DNA of 7,843 nt from an uncultured delta proteobacterium (GTDB lineage Bacteria > Myxococcota_A > Bradymonadia > REDH01): assembly GCA_903873545.1 (NCBI GenBank), contig CAIQPA010000457.1, positions 1-7,843 on the forward strand. The letters are read 5' to 3'. The notes under the pieces were generated by a model. That model searched no databases and was not told where the DNA came from. It worked only from the letters and a program-made list of their open reading frames with translations. Position 1 is the first letter of the stretch. Each line of letters opens with the position of its first letter. Of the stretch, positions 1 through 7,709 are shown in pieces. The translations under genes and the position numbers were made by a program.

Positions 1-24
1 CTTCGTTTCTTGCATGATGCTCAC

Positions 25-41
25 ATGTTCAGTAGGAACAT
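25..41. promoter_or_regulatory. Candidate LexA operator (SOS box) upstream of lexA
   Basis: A perfect inverted repeat, ATGTTC-AGTAG-GAACAT, lies 38 bases before the lexA start codon. lexA genes are normally autorepressed, so a dyad here is a natural operator. It overlaps a weak sigma70-like pair, TTGCAT (10-15) and TAGGAA (33-38) with a 17-base spacer, so binding would block a promoter at that place. The left half contains GTTCAG, the core of the Myxococcus LexA box as I recall it (CTRHAMRYBYGTTCAGS). By my count 13 of 17 positions fit when that box is laid over 17-33. The arrangement is not the E. coli CTGT-N8-ACAG box, and it is opposite in polarity to the Bacillus GAAC-N4-GTTC box. The operator role is inferred from position and symmetry. 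Confidence 0.5.
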
Positions 42-67
42 CCGTCCAGTCCTTTCCCGACTGCAAC

Positions 68-73
68 GAGGAG
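68..73 (+). promoter_or_regulatory. Ribosome binding site of lexA
   Basis: GAGGAG sits six bases before the ATG at 80 and is an excellent Shine-Dalgarno. It fixes the lexA start at 80. An upstream in-frame ATG at 14 has no such site, and using it would add 22 residues unlike any LexA N-terminus and place the palindrome inside the coding region. Confidence 0.85.
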
Positions 74-79
74 CCAATC

Positions 80-769
80 ATGAAGGGCCTGACCGATCGC
101 CAGCTCGCCGTCCTCCAGTTCATCCAGAGCCATCAGGCCAGCCAGGGCTACCCGCCGACGATTCGTGAGATCGGCGAGCAGCTCGGCATCAAGTCAACAA
201 ACGGGGTCAACGACCACCTCAAGGCGCTCGAGCGCAAGGGGATGCTCTCCCGCGTCGGCTCCAAGTCGCGCGCCATGGAGGTCCTCTCCGACGCACCGGC
301 CCTTGAATCGGCTCCCGTGACCTTCGAGACGACCATCATCTCCAGCCCCAAGTTCGCAGTCGAGGATGACTCCCTGTCTGTTCCCCTGCTGGGCCGCATC
401 GCGGCCGGCACCCCCATCGAGTCCATCGAGCTCGAGGCCGACCGCATCCGCATCGACCGGAGCACGCTCGGCCGCTACGCCCGCGGCAAGGTCTTCGCGC
501 TCCGGGTCAAGGGCGACTCGATGATTGGCGACGGCATCCTCGACGGCGACACCGTCTTCGTTGCCCACGGAACCGAGGCCCGCGACGGCGAGATTGCCGC
601 GGTCATGGTCGACGGCGCCGCCACGGTGAAGCGCATCTACCGCGATGGTCGCAACCTCCGGCTCGAGCCCTCCAACCCCACCATGACAGCCATCATCGTC
701 CGTCCCGAAGATGGCCGCGACGCCTCGCTGCTGGGCAAAGTGGTCGCCATCCAGCGCACCCTTCACTAG
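80..769 (+). CDS. lexA: LexA, SOS-response transcriptional repressor
   Basis: LexA represses DNA-damage genes and is inactivated by RecA-stimulated self-cleavage (family knowledge). The 229-residue product starts MKGLTDRQLAVLQFI, the typical LexA N-terminus. A winged helix-turn-helix covers about residues 1-70, with 'PPTIREIGEQLGI' at 25-37 and 'DHLKALERKG' at 45-54. The scissile bond is Ala109-Gly110 in 'LLGRIAAGTP'. The S24-type peptidase domain has the nucleophile Ser147 in 'GDSMIGDGI' and the general base Lys184 in 'AATVKRIY'. They are 37 residues apart, the same spacing as Ser119/Lys156 of E. coli. All catalytic parts are intact, so it should be cleavable. It is about 27 residues longer than the E. 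coli protein, mostly in the linker at about 70-100. The palindrome just upstream suggests autoregulation. It is codirectional with the nuo genes but separated by 134 bases, so probably a separate unit. Confidence 0.97.
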   Translation: MKGLTDRQLAVLQFIQSHQASQGYPPTIREIGEQLGIKSTNGVNDHLKALERKGMLSRVGSKSRAMEVLSDAPALESAPVTFETTIISSPKFAVEDDSLSVPLLGRIAAGTPIESIELEADRIRIDRSTLGRYARGKVFALRVKGDSMIGDGILDGDTVFVAHGTEARDGEIAAVMVDGAATVKRIYRDGRNLRLEPSNPTMTAIIVRPEDGRDASLLGKVVAIQRTLH

Positions 770-771
770 GC

Positions 772-794
772 TGCCGCATCGTAGTGGTGCGGTG
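772..794 (+). terminator. Weak hairpin after lexA, possible terminator
   Basis: CCGCA (774-778) can pair with TGCGG (788-792), extended outward by two G-T wobbles, with a nine-base loop. It is followed by CCCTTTGATT, which has only three consecutive T residues. It lies three bases after the lexA stop, which is the right place, but the stem is short and the T tract poor. An alternative pairing of CGCACC (755-760) with GGTGCG (786-791) competes with it. Confidence 0.2.
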
Positions 795-802
795 CCCTTT
801 GA

Positions 803-831
803 TTGACACTGCGCCCCCCCGATGTTAGCCG
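803..831 (+). promoter_or_regulatory. Candidate sigma70-type promoter of the nuo operon
   Basis: TTGACA at 803-808 is an exact -35 hexamer. Seventeen bases downstream is TAGCCG (826-831), which keeps only the leading TA of a -10 box; TTAGCC (825-830, spacer 16) is an alternative. Weak -10 boxes are common in GC-rich genomes. The spacer contains a run of seven C (814-820). Transcription would begin near 838, leaving a leader of about 65 bases before nuoA. This is the only promoter-like signal between lexA and nuoA that I can see. Confidence 0.45.
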
Positions 832-903
832 CCCGCACACGCTTCCGCCCTGCTCCTGTGAGCCCGCGCGAGATGCTTCCTGACCGATCTCCAAAGGCCT
901 CCC

Positions 904-1257
904 GTGGTTGACTACGGCGCGCTCTTCGTCCTCTTTCTCTTCGGCATCGCGCTGGCAGGTACCATCGTCGCGATGGCGACCCTCTTCGGCAAAAAGCTGC
1001 CGAACCGCTACAAGAAGCAGGTCTACGAGGCCGGCAGTGAGCCGCTCGGCGACGCCCGCATTCGCATCGATGTGAAGTTCTACATGGTCGCCATCAGCTT
1101 CGTGATGTTCGACCTGGAGACCGTCTTCCTGATGCCCTGGGCGATTGTCGCCAAGGAGTTCGGAGGCGCCGGCCTTGCGGCCGCGATGTTCTTTGTGGGC
1201 GTGCTGGTCGTGGGCCTCATCTACGAGTGGCGCAAGGGAGGACTCGAATGGGAGTAG
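904..1257 (+). CDS. nuoA: NADH-quinone oxidoreductase subunit A (NuoA)
   Basis: NuoA is the small membrane subunit of complex I (ND3 homologue), next to NuoH at the entrance of the quinone cavity. The 117-residue product is the normal family length and has three membrane helices, at about residues 5-28, 59-81 and 88-109. The first cytoplasmic loop carries 'QVYEAGSEPLGDARIRID', matching the family YE(C/S)G region. The second helix has 'KFYMVAISFVMFDLETVFLMPWA', given here as its parts KFYMVA, FVMFDLE and MPWA, which is diagnostic. Residue 43 is Ala where many homologues have the loop Cys. The start is GTG, with AAAGG at 893-897 six bases upstream; no in-frame ATG fits better. It opens the nuo cluster and overlaps nuoB by 10 bases. 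Confidence 0.95.
   Translation: MVDYGALFVLFLFGIALAGTIVAMATLFGKKLPNRYKKQVYEAGSEPLGDARIRIDVKFYMVAISFVMFDLETVFLMPWAIVAKEFGGAGLAAAMFFVGVLVVGLIYEWRKGGLEWE
1234..1242 (+). promoter_or_regulatory. Ribosome binding site of nuoB
   Basis: AAGGGAGGA lies inside the end of nuoA, five bases before the ATG at 1248. It is the strongest Shine-Dalgarno in the cluster. It decides the nuoB start in favour of 1248 over the in-frame GTG at 1227, which would add seven non-conserved residues. Confidence 0.8.
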
Positions 1258-1766
1258 ATATCGGCGTTCCCGGCGTAGTCGCGTCGCGCCTCGAGACAGC
1301 AGTCAACTGGGCACGGAAGTTCTCGCTCTTCCAGTACCCCTTCGTCACCGCCTGCTGCGGCATGGAGTATATGGCGGTCGCCTGCGCCCGCTACGACGTC
1401 TCCCGCTTCGGCGCCGAGATTCCCCGTTTCTCGCCCCGCCAGGCCGACCTGCTCTGGGTGGTCGGCACCGTGAACCACAAACTGGCGCCCCATCTGGCCC
1501 GCATCCACGCCCAGATTTCGGACCCCAAGTGGGTCATCTCCTTCGGCGTCTGCGCCTCCACGGGCGGCTTCTACGACAACTACGCGACCGTGCAGGGCAT
1601 CGACAAAATCATCCCTGTCGACGTCTACATCCCCGGCTGCCCGCCTCGCCCCGAGCAGGTGCTCGACGCCCTCATGATGCTGCAGGACAAGATCCAGCGC
1701 GAGAAGTGGGATGGCCCCCGCGCAGCCTCCGACGTTGCCCCCGCCATCGCCGCGGTGCCGGCATGA
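1248..1766 (+). CDS. nuoB: NADH-quinone oxidoreductase subunit B (NuoB), cluster N2 carrier
   Basis: NuoB holds the terminal [4Fe-4S] cluster N2, which passes electrons to quinone at the interface with NuoD. The product has 172 residues. The N2 ligands are visible as the tandem pair Cys36-Cys37 in 'VTACCGMEYM', Cys102 in 'FGVCASTGGFYDNY' and Cys131 in 'YIPGCPPRPEQ'. The conserved 'RYDVSRFGAE' and 'FSPRQADLL' segments lie between them. All ligands and the PGCPPRPE signature are intact, so it should be functional. It is a cytoplasmic, peripheral-arm subunit. The gene overlaps the nuoA end by 10 bases, and its stop overlaps the nuoC start in an ATGA arrangement, indicating translational coupling. 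Confidence 0.97.
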   Translation: MGVDIGVPGVVASRLETAVNWARKFSLFQYPFVTACCGMEYMAVACARYDVSRFGAEIPRFSPRQADLLWVVGTVNHKLAPHLARIHAQISDPKWVISFGVCASTGGFYDNYATVQGIDKIIPVDVYIPGCPPRPEQVLDALMMLQDKIQREKWDGPRAASDVAPAIAAVPA

Positions 1767-2317
1767 GCCGCGCTGCCCTCGACAGCCTCGTCGCCGCCTT
1801 CCCCCAGCACATCCTCGAGACCACCGACCGGCTCGGCGACGAGGTCGCCATCGTGGCGCCCGCCGGCCTGCTCGAAGTCGCCACCTGGCTGCGCGACACG
1901 CCAGCCATGGCCTTCAACATGCTCTCGGATGTGACGGCCGTTGACTACCTCGCCCGCAACCCGCGGTTCGAGGTGGTCTACCAGCTCTACTCGGTCAGCA
2001 AGAAGCACCGCCTTCGGCTCCGGGTGCCGGTTGGCGCGGAAACCCCCTCTGTACCCTCGGTGACCGGCGTCTGGCTCTCGGCCAACTGGGCGGAGCGTGA
2101 GGTCTGGGACATGTATGGCATCCGGTTCGAGGGTCATCCCGACCTCCGCCGCGTGCTCATGTATGAAGAGTTCGAGGGCCACCCCCTCCGCAAAGACTAC
2201 CCGATGCAGCAGAGCCAGCCCCGCATGGACCTGCGCCGCAAGGAGCGCGACGCCGTCGAAGAGTACAAGACGCTCTATGTCGACAAGCTCGCGCAAGCCC
2301 GCAAGGCCGAGCCATGA
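1763..2317 (+). CDS. nuoC: NADH-quinone oxidoreductase subunit C (NuoC, 30 kDa family)
   Basis: NuoC is a structural subunit of the connecting arm and packs against NuoD and NuoI; it carries no cofactor. The product has 184 residues, near the usual size for a stand-alone NuoC. The family signature covers about residues 109-147: 'WAEREVWDMYGI', then 'GHPDLRRVLMYEEF', then 'GHPLRKDYP'. The N-terminal part includes 'MLSDVTAVDYL' (53-63), the usual strand near the start of the fold. The ATG at 1763 overlaps the nuoB stop (ATGA). There is little Shine-Dalgarno sequence, so translation probably relies on coupling. nuoC and nuoD are separate genes here, unlike the fused nuoCD of E. coli. Confidence 0.96.
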   Translation: MSRAALDSLVAAFPQHILETTDRLGDEVAIVAPAGLLEVATWLRDTPAMAFNMLSDVTAVDYLARNPRFEVVYQLYSVSKKHRLRLRVPVGAETPSVPSVTGVWLSANWAEREVWDMYGIRFEGHPDLRRVLMYEEFEGHPLRKDYPMQQSQPRMDLRRKERDAVEEYKTLYVDKLAQARKAEP

Positions 2318-3531
2318 ACCGCGCAATTGCAGATGCCCTGGCCGCCGCCCCTGAGCGTGGCGTGCAGGAAGATGTGATGGTCCTCAACATGGGACCGAGC
2401 CACCCCGCTATGCATGGTACCGTCCGCATGGTGCTCACGCTCGACGGCGAGACCGTCATCAAGTGCGACCCGGAGATTGGCTACCTGCACCGCGGCTTCG
2501 AGAAGCAGTGCGAGAACGCCACCTGGAGCCAGGTCTTCCCCTACACCGACCGCCTCAACTACTGCTCGCCGCTGCTGAACAACTTCGGCTACGCGCTGGC
2601 CGTAGAGAAGATGCTCGGCATCAAGGCGACCGACCGGTGCAACTACATCCGGACGATTCTGGGCGAGATGGCACGTCTGGCCGACCACTTCACCTGCCTG
2701 GGTGCCGGCGCCCTCGAGCTCGGCGCGATGAGCGCCTTCCTCTACGCCGTCGAGGCCCGTGACCATATCTGGGACCTGGTCGAAGAGGTCACCGGCGCGC
2801 GCCTGACCGTCTCCTTCGCCCGCATCGGCGGTCTCAAAGAAGACCTGCCCGCCAACTTCGCGGAGCGCTGGGAGGCCACAGAGCCCCGCCTCTGGGACGT
2901 CATCAAGAAGTTGGATCAACTTTCAACAAAGAACCGTATCTTCATGGATCGCATGATGAATACGGGCGTCATCGGAGCCGACGAAGCGGTCTCGCTCGGC
3001 TTCACCGGCCCCGTCCTCCGCTCCACCGGCGTGGCCTACGACATCCGCAAAGACAGCCCCTACTTCGCCTACGACCGGGTCGACTTCGAGGTCCCCGTCG
3101 GCACCAACGGCGACAACTTCGACCGCTACCTCGTGCGGCTCGAAGAGATGAAGCAGTCCATCTCCATCATCCGCCAGTGCCTCAAGGGGCTGCCCGGCGG
3201 CCCGCTCAATGTGGACGACCCCCACATCATGCTGCCCCCCAAGGAGTTGGTTTACAACTCCATCGAAGGCATGATCAACCACTTCAAGCTCATCTTCGAG
3301 GGCATCCAGGTGCCGGCCGGAGAGGTCTACTCCTACACCGAGGCCGCCAACGGCGAGCTCGGATTCTACATCGTCTCCAACGGCACCGGGAAGCCCTACA
3401 AGCTCCGCGTCCGGCCCCCCTGCTTCTACTTCATGGGCGGCATCGACCGCATGATCGAGGGCGGCATGCTCTCCGACATCATCCCCACCTTCGACACCAT
3501 CAACATGATTGGTGGCGAAGTCGACCGCTAG
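2314..3531 (+). CDS. nuoD: NADH-quinone oxidoreductase subunit D (NuoD, 49 kDa family)
   Basis: NuoD forms the quinone-reduction site together with NuoB and is related to the large subunit of NiFe hydrogenases. The product has 405 residues, normal for the family. Near the N-terminus is 'MGPSHPAMHGTVR' (26-38), with His34 as the quinone-site histidine. 'PYTDRLNYCSP' follows, with Tyr83 as the quinone-site tyrosine. Their 49-residue spacing equals that of His38/Tyr87 in Thermus Nqo4. 'GYLHRGFEK' is at 56-64, and the C-terminus ends in the canonical 'GGEVDR'. The 'FEKQCENATW' stretch departs a little from the common 'EKLAEGRT' form. The start overlaps the nuoC stop (ATGA), with AAGG at 2303-2306. 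A patch of A/T-ending codons occurs at codons 200-205. The next gene is nuoG, not nuoE. Confidence 0.97.
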   Translation: MNRAIADALAAAPERGVQEDVMVLNMGPSHPAMHGTVRMVLTLDGETVIKCDPEIGYLHRGFEKQCENATWSQVFPYTDRLNYCSPLLNNFGYALAVEKMLGIKATDRCNYIRTILGEMARLADHFTCLGAGALELGAMSAFLYAVEARDHIWDLVEEVTGARLTVSFARIGGLKEDLPANFAERWEATEPRLWDVIKKLDQLSTKNRIFMDRMMNTGVIGADEAVSLGFTGPVLRSTGVAYDIRKDSPYFAYDRVDFEVPVGTNGDNFDRYLVRLEEMKQSISIIRQCLKGLPGGPLNVDDPHIMLPPKELVYNSIEGMINHFKLIFEGIQVPAGEVYSYTEAANGELGFYIVSNGTGKPYKLRVRPPCFYFMGGIDRMIEGGMLSDIIPTFDTINMIGGEVDR

Positions 3532-3541
3532 GCCTCCGACC

Positions 3542-5059
<1,518 letters not shown>

Positions 5060-5075
5060 CGCGACCGAGGTCTCT

Positions 5076-6221
5076 ATGTTTTCGCCCATCGACTTCGCCA
5101 TCCTGCTGCTGAAAATCGGCGTTATCACGCTCGGTTTCGCGCTGCCGATCGGTGGCCTGCTCACCCTCTACGGCGACCGTAAGCTCTCGGCGCTCATCCA
5201 GAACCGGGTGGGACCAAACCGGGCCAAGGTCTTCGGCATCCAGAGCTCGCTGCTCTCGCTGCCCCAGTTCGTCGCAGACGGCATCAAGATGCTCTTCAAA
5301 GAAGATGCGATGCCCGACAACGCCGACCGCTTCTGGCACTTCGTGGCGCCTGCGCTCGCGCTGCTGCCCGCCATCACGCTCTGGGCCGTCATCCCCTTCG
5401 GCGACCTCTACTGCACCGGCACCGTGCAGGTGAAAGACTACATGGATGTCTGCGTCGGCGGCGAGCAGAAGAACTACTTCTCCATCGCCAACCTCGACGC
5501 CGGCCTGCTCTACGTCTTCGCCATCTCCTCTATCTCGGTCTACGGCGCGGCGCTGGCCGGCTGGTCGACCAACAGCAAGTTCGCCCTCATCGGTGGCCTC
5601 CGCAGCACCGCCCAGATGATCTCCTACGAGGTCACCATGGGGCTGTCGCTGGCCGGCACCATGCTCATCTACGGCACGCTCAACCTCAACGAGATGGCGC
5701 AGCAGCAGGGCGCCCTGATCGGCGGCTGGCTCCCCGCCTGGGGCGTGGTCTACCAGCCCGTCGCCTTCTTCCTCTTCTTCATTGCCATGATGGCCGAGAC
5801 CAAGCGGGCCCCCTTCGACGTGCCCGAGGGCGAGTCCGAGATTGTGGCCGGCTACTTCACCGAGTTCTCGGCGCTCAAGTTCGGTGCCATCCAGCTCTCG
5901 GAGTATGTGGGCACGGTCTTCGTCGGCGCGCTGGTTGCCACCATCTTCTTCGGCGGCTGGCAGGTGCCCTTCCTCTACGGCGACGGCTTCCACTTCGGCA
6001 GCGGCGGCGTCGACATCTCCCTGCCCTACCCGGTGGTCGTGGCGCTCCGGCTGGTTGCCTTCATCGGCAAGACCCTCTTGTTCGTGCTCCTTCAGTTCAT
6101 GCTCCGCTGGACGCTCCCCCGCTTCCGCTACGACCAGATCATGAACCTCGGCTGGAAGATTCTTCTGCCCATCTCCATCGCAAACCTCGTCATCACGGCC
6201 ATCATCGTACTGGCGTTCTGA
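5076..6221 (+). CDS. nuoH: NADH-quinone oxidoreductase subunit H (NuoH)
   Basis: NuoH (ND1 homologue) is the membrane subunit that forms the quinone tunnel and links the peripheral arm to the proton-pumping arm. The product has 381 residues, somewhat above the usual 320-350, with about eight hydrophobic helices. Diagnostic motifs are 'IQNRVGPNRAK' (41-51), 'LAGWSTNSKFALIGGLRSTA' (160-179) and 'AETKRAPFDVPEGESEIVAG' (240-259), the charged loop lining the quinone cavity. Two features are odd. 'YGDRK' (32-36) has Asp34 where most homologues have Glu (ERK/ERR). The loop after helix 2 (about 109-139) is longer than usual and contains Cys113 and Cys126. GAGG at 5067-5070 is a good Shine-Dalgarno, five bases before the ATG. 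It lies 16 bases after nuoG. Confidence 0.96.
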   Translation: MFSPIDFAILLLKIGVITLGFALPIGGLLTLYGDRKLSALIQNRVGPNRAKVFGIQSSLLSLPQFVADGIKMLFKEDAMPDNADRFWHFVAPALALLPAITLWAVIPFGDLYCTGTVQVKDYMDVCVGGEQKNYFSIANLDAGLLYVFAISSISVYGAALAGWSTNSKFALIGGLRSTAQMISYEVTMGLSLAGTMLIYGTLNLNEMAQQQGALIGGWLPAWGVVYQPVAFFLFFIAMMAETKRAPFDVPEGESEIVAGYFTEFSALKFGAIQLSEYVGTVFVGALVATIFFGGWQVPFLYGDGFHFGSGGVDISLPYPVVVALRLVAFIGKTLLFVLLQFMLRWTLPRFRYDQIMNLGWKILLPISIANLVITAIIVLAF

Positions 6222-6229
6222 GAGCCCCC

Positions 6230-6772
6230 ATGTCTGTGACCGTCCGCATCACCGAGCGCCCCGAGCGCACCCTCCGCGTCCAGGCCTACATCCCGGAGGT
6301 CATCCGCGGCCTCTCCGTGACCACGCGGCAGATGCTCCGAAACCTCTTCGGCGGCAAAGACGTCACCACCATCCAGTATCCCGAGGTCAAGCGGCGCTAC
6401 CCCGAGCGCTACCGCGGCCTCCACCGTCTCATGCACCGCGACGACGGCCAGGTACGCTGCGTGGCCTGCATGTGCTGCTCCACCGCCTGCCCCGCCAACT
6501 GCATCCACATCGTGGCGGCCGAGCACGACGACAACGGGATTGAGAAGTATCCCGCGACCTTCGTCATCGACGAGCTCCGCTGCATCGTCTGCGGCTTCTG
6601 CGTGGAGGCCTGCCCCTGCGACGCCATCCGCATGGACTCGGGCGTGCATGTGCAGCCCTTCCTCGACCGCGACACTGCCTTCTTCGACAAGGGCGAACTC
6701 CTGAGCCGCGGCACCGCCTCGGCGGCTGTGCAGGGCGGTACCTTCAAGGGCAGCAGCGACAGCCACCATTGA
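6230..6772 (+). CDS. nuoI: NADH-quinone oxidoreductase subunit I (NuoI), 2x[4Fe-4S]
   Basis: NuoI carries clusters N6a and N6b, the relay from NuoG to cluster N2 in NuoB. The 180-residue product has two CxxCxxCxxxCP motifs. The first has Cys77, 80, 83 and 87 in 'RCVACMCCSTACPANC'. The second has Cys118, 121, 124 and 128 in 'RCIVCGFCVEACPCDAI'. In ferredoxin-type folds the last Cys of each motif ligates the other cluster. Three further cysteines (82, 91 and 130) sit inside or right after the motifs. The N-terminal helix region (18-40) matches the membrane-surface anchor of the family, followed by 'IQYPEVKRRYPERYRGLH'. The start is eight bases after nuoH with no clear Shine-Dalgarno, so coupling is likely. 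The stop overlaps the next gene by one base. Confidence 0.96.
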   Translation: MSVTVRITERPERTLRVQAYIPEVIRGLSVTTRQMLRNLFGGKDVTTIQYPEVKRRYPERYRGLHRLMHRDDGQVRCVACMCCSTACPANCIHIVAAEHDDNGIEKYPATFVIDELRCIVCGFCVEACPCDAIRMDSGVHVQPFLDRDTAFFDKGELLSRGTASAAVQGGTFKGSSDSHH

Positions 6773-7698
6773 TGGATGCGGCCGGCCGTCGCACGCCTCG
6801 CCTGCTCGCCATCGCAGCGATTCTGCTGCTGGCGGGACTGACGGCCTTCTCCTTCTGGTCGCAGTGGTATGATGCTCAGCGCATGCCGACGCCCGCGGTC
6901 ATCGCCCAGGGCAACGCCACGCTGATGAAGGAGTTTGCGCCGGGCGACGCCATCCGCGTGCGGCCGCAGTGGTTCGACGGCCCCATCGTGGGCGTGGGCC
7001 CCAAGCCCATCCTCTACGGCCTCGACCTCGACCCCTATGACCGGCACCGCTTCAAGCGGCTCTGGCTGCTCTCCTCGTGGGACCATGACGAGGAGGCCGC
7101 CATCGACCGCGGCGCCTGGCTGGGCGGCGGCACCAAGACCCGCTTCGACGCCGGCCACTACCGGGTGGAGGTGGGCACCATCCAGCAGTCGGAGACGGTG
7201 CACTGGGACGGCTACACCGCCATCCGCGACGCCGTCGTGGAGAAGCTGCCGCCCAAGGGGGCCGCCGTCCGCTGCGACCGATGGGATGCCAACGCCTGGC
7301 AGTGCGGCCGCACCGACCCCTACCTCTTCGTCGGCCCCGCCTTCCGCGAGATGGACGACTCCTTCCGCGAATGCATCGCCGCCAACGGGCTGCCCGGGCA
7401 GGCCGCCTGGTCCATCCGTTGGCCCAGCGTGACGATGGGCAAGAAGCTCCGCTTCAAGGCCGGCAACACCTACTACGCCCACCGGCTTCCGCGCGGCAGC
7501 GAGGTGGCCATCGAGGCGATGATTGACGGCAAGCGGGTCTTTGCGACAACCTACGGGCCTCACCAGCTCGGCTACCCCGAGACGGTTATCCCCACGCCAA
7601 CCTGGGCTGGCAAGCAGGTCGATGTGGAGTTCCGCATCAGCGCCAAAGACCATCTCGACCGGTTCTTTTGCTTCCGTCCGCAGACCGTCTCAGAGTAG
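6772..7698 (+). CDS. Uncharacterised single-pass membrane protein coupled to nuoI
   Basis: I do not recognise the family. The 308-residue product has a short basic N-terminus, one hydrophobic segment (about 10-29, 'RLLAIAAILLLAGLTAFSFW') and a long soluble part. By the positive-inside rule that part should face the periplasm. Within it, residues 55-103 read as a compact unit with 'PGDAIRVRPQWF' and 'YDRHRFKRLWLLSSWDHD', rich in Trp, Arg and acidic residues. A C-terminal beta-rich stretch (about 210-290) could be a jelly-roll or carbohydrate-binding-like fold, but that is only an impression. Cys168, 178, 201 and 300 could form two disulfides. There is no lipobox. The ATG at 6772 overlaps the nuoI stop by one base; an in-frame TTG at 6769 is less likely. 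It occupies the usual place of nuoJ but, with one helix and not five, is not NuoJ. Its role is unknown. Confidence 0.85.
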   Translation: MDAAGRRTPRLLAIAAILLLAGLTAFSFWSQWYDAQRMPTPAVIAQGNATLMKEFAPGDAIRVRPQWFDGPIVGVGPKPILYGLDLDPYDRHRFKRLWLLSSWDHDEEAAIDRGAWLGGGTKTRFDAGHYRVEVGTIQQSETVHWDGYTAIRDAVVEKLPPKGAAVRCDRWDANAWQCGRTDPYLFVGPAFREMDDSFRECIAANGLPGQAAWSIRWPSVTMGKKLRFKAGNTYYAHRLPRGSEVAIEAMIDGKRVFATTYGPHQLGYPETVIPTPTWAGKQVDVEFRISAKDHLDRFFCFRPQTVSE

Positions 7699-7709
7699 AT
7701 TTTCACCTC

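Noticed and set aside
14..79. N-terminal extension of LexA from the ATG at 14
   Set aside because: No Shine-Dalgarno precedes it, the added residues are unlike LexA, and it would run through the palindrome. The ATG at 80 has GAGGAG six bases upstream.
895..902. Octamer AGGCCTCC just before nuoA, repeated before nuoG at 3530-3537
   Set aside because: An eight-base GC-rich match in a GC-rich region is expected by chance, and it is not found before the other nuo genes.
873..911. 12-codon mini-ORF whose stop overlaps the nuoA start (possible leader peptide)
   Set aside because: It has no Shine-Dalgarno, no regulatory codon run and no attenuator hairpin, so it is explained by chance.
1145..1762. 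Upstream in-frame extension of nuoC
   Set aside because: It runs through nuoA and nuoB in another frame and encodes Arg/Pro-rich shadow sequence. The ATG at 1763 gives a normal NuoC and an ATGA overlap.
6409..7653. 414-codon - strand frame across nuoI and the unknown gene
   Set aside because: It covers the conserved NuoI ferredoxin motifs in reverse and continues through the next gene. The + strand gene is better supported by its coupling to nuoI, its start site and a proper membrane anchor.
6772..7698. Reading the unknown gene as a divergent nuoJ
   Set aside because: NuoJ has about five membrane helices and about 170-200 residues. This product has one helix and a long, Trp- and Cys-containing soluble domain.
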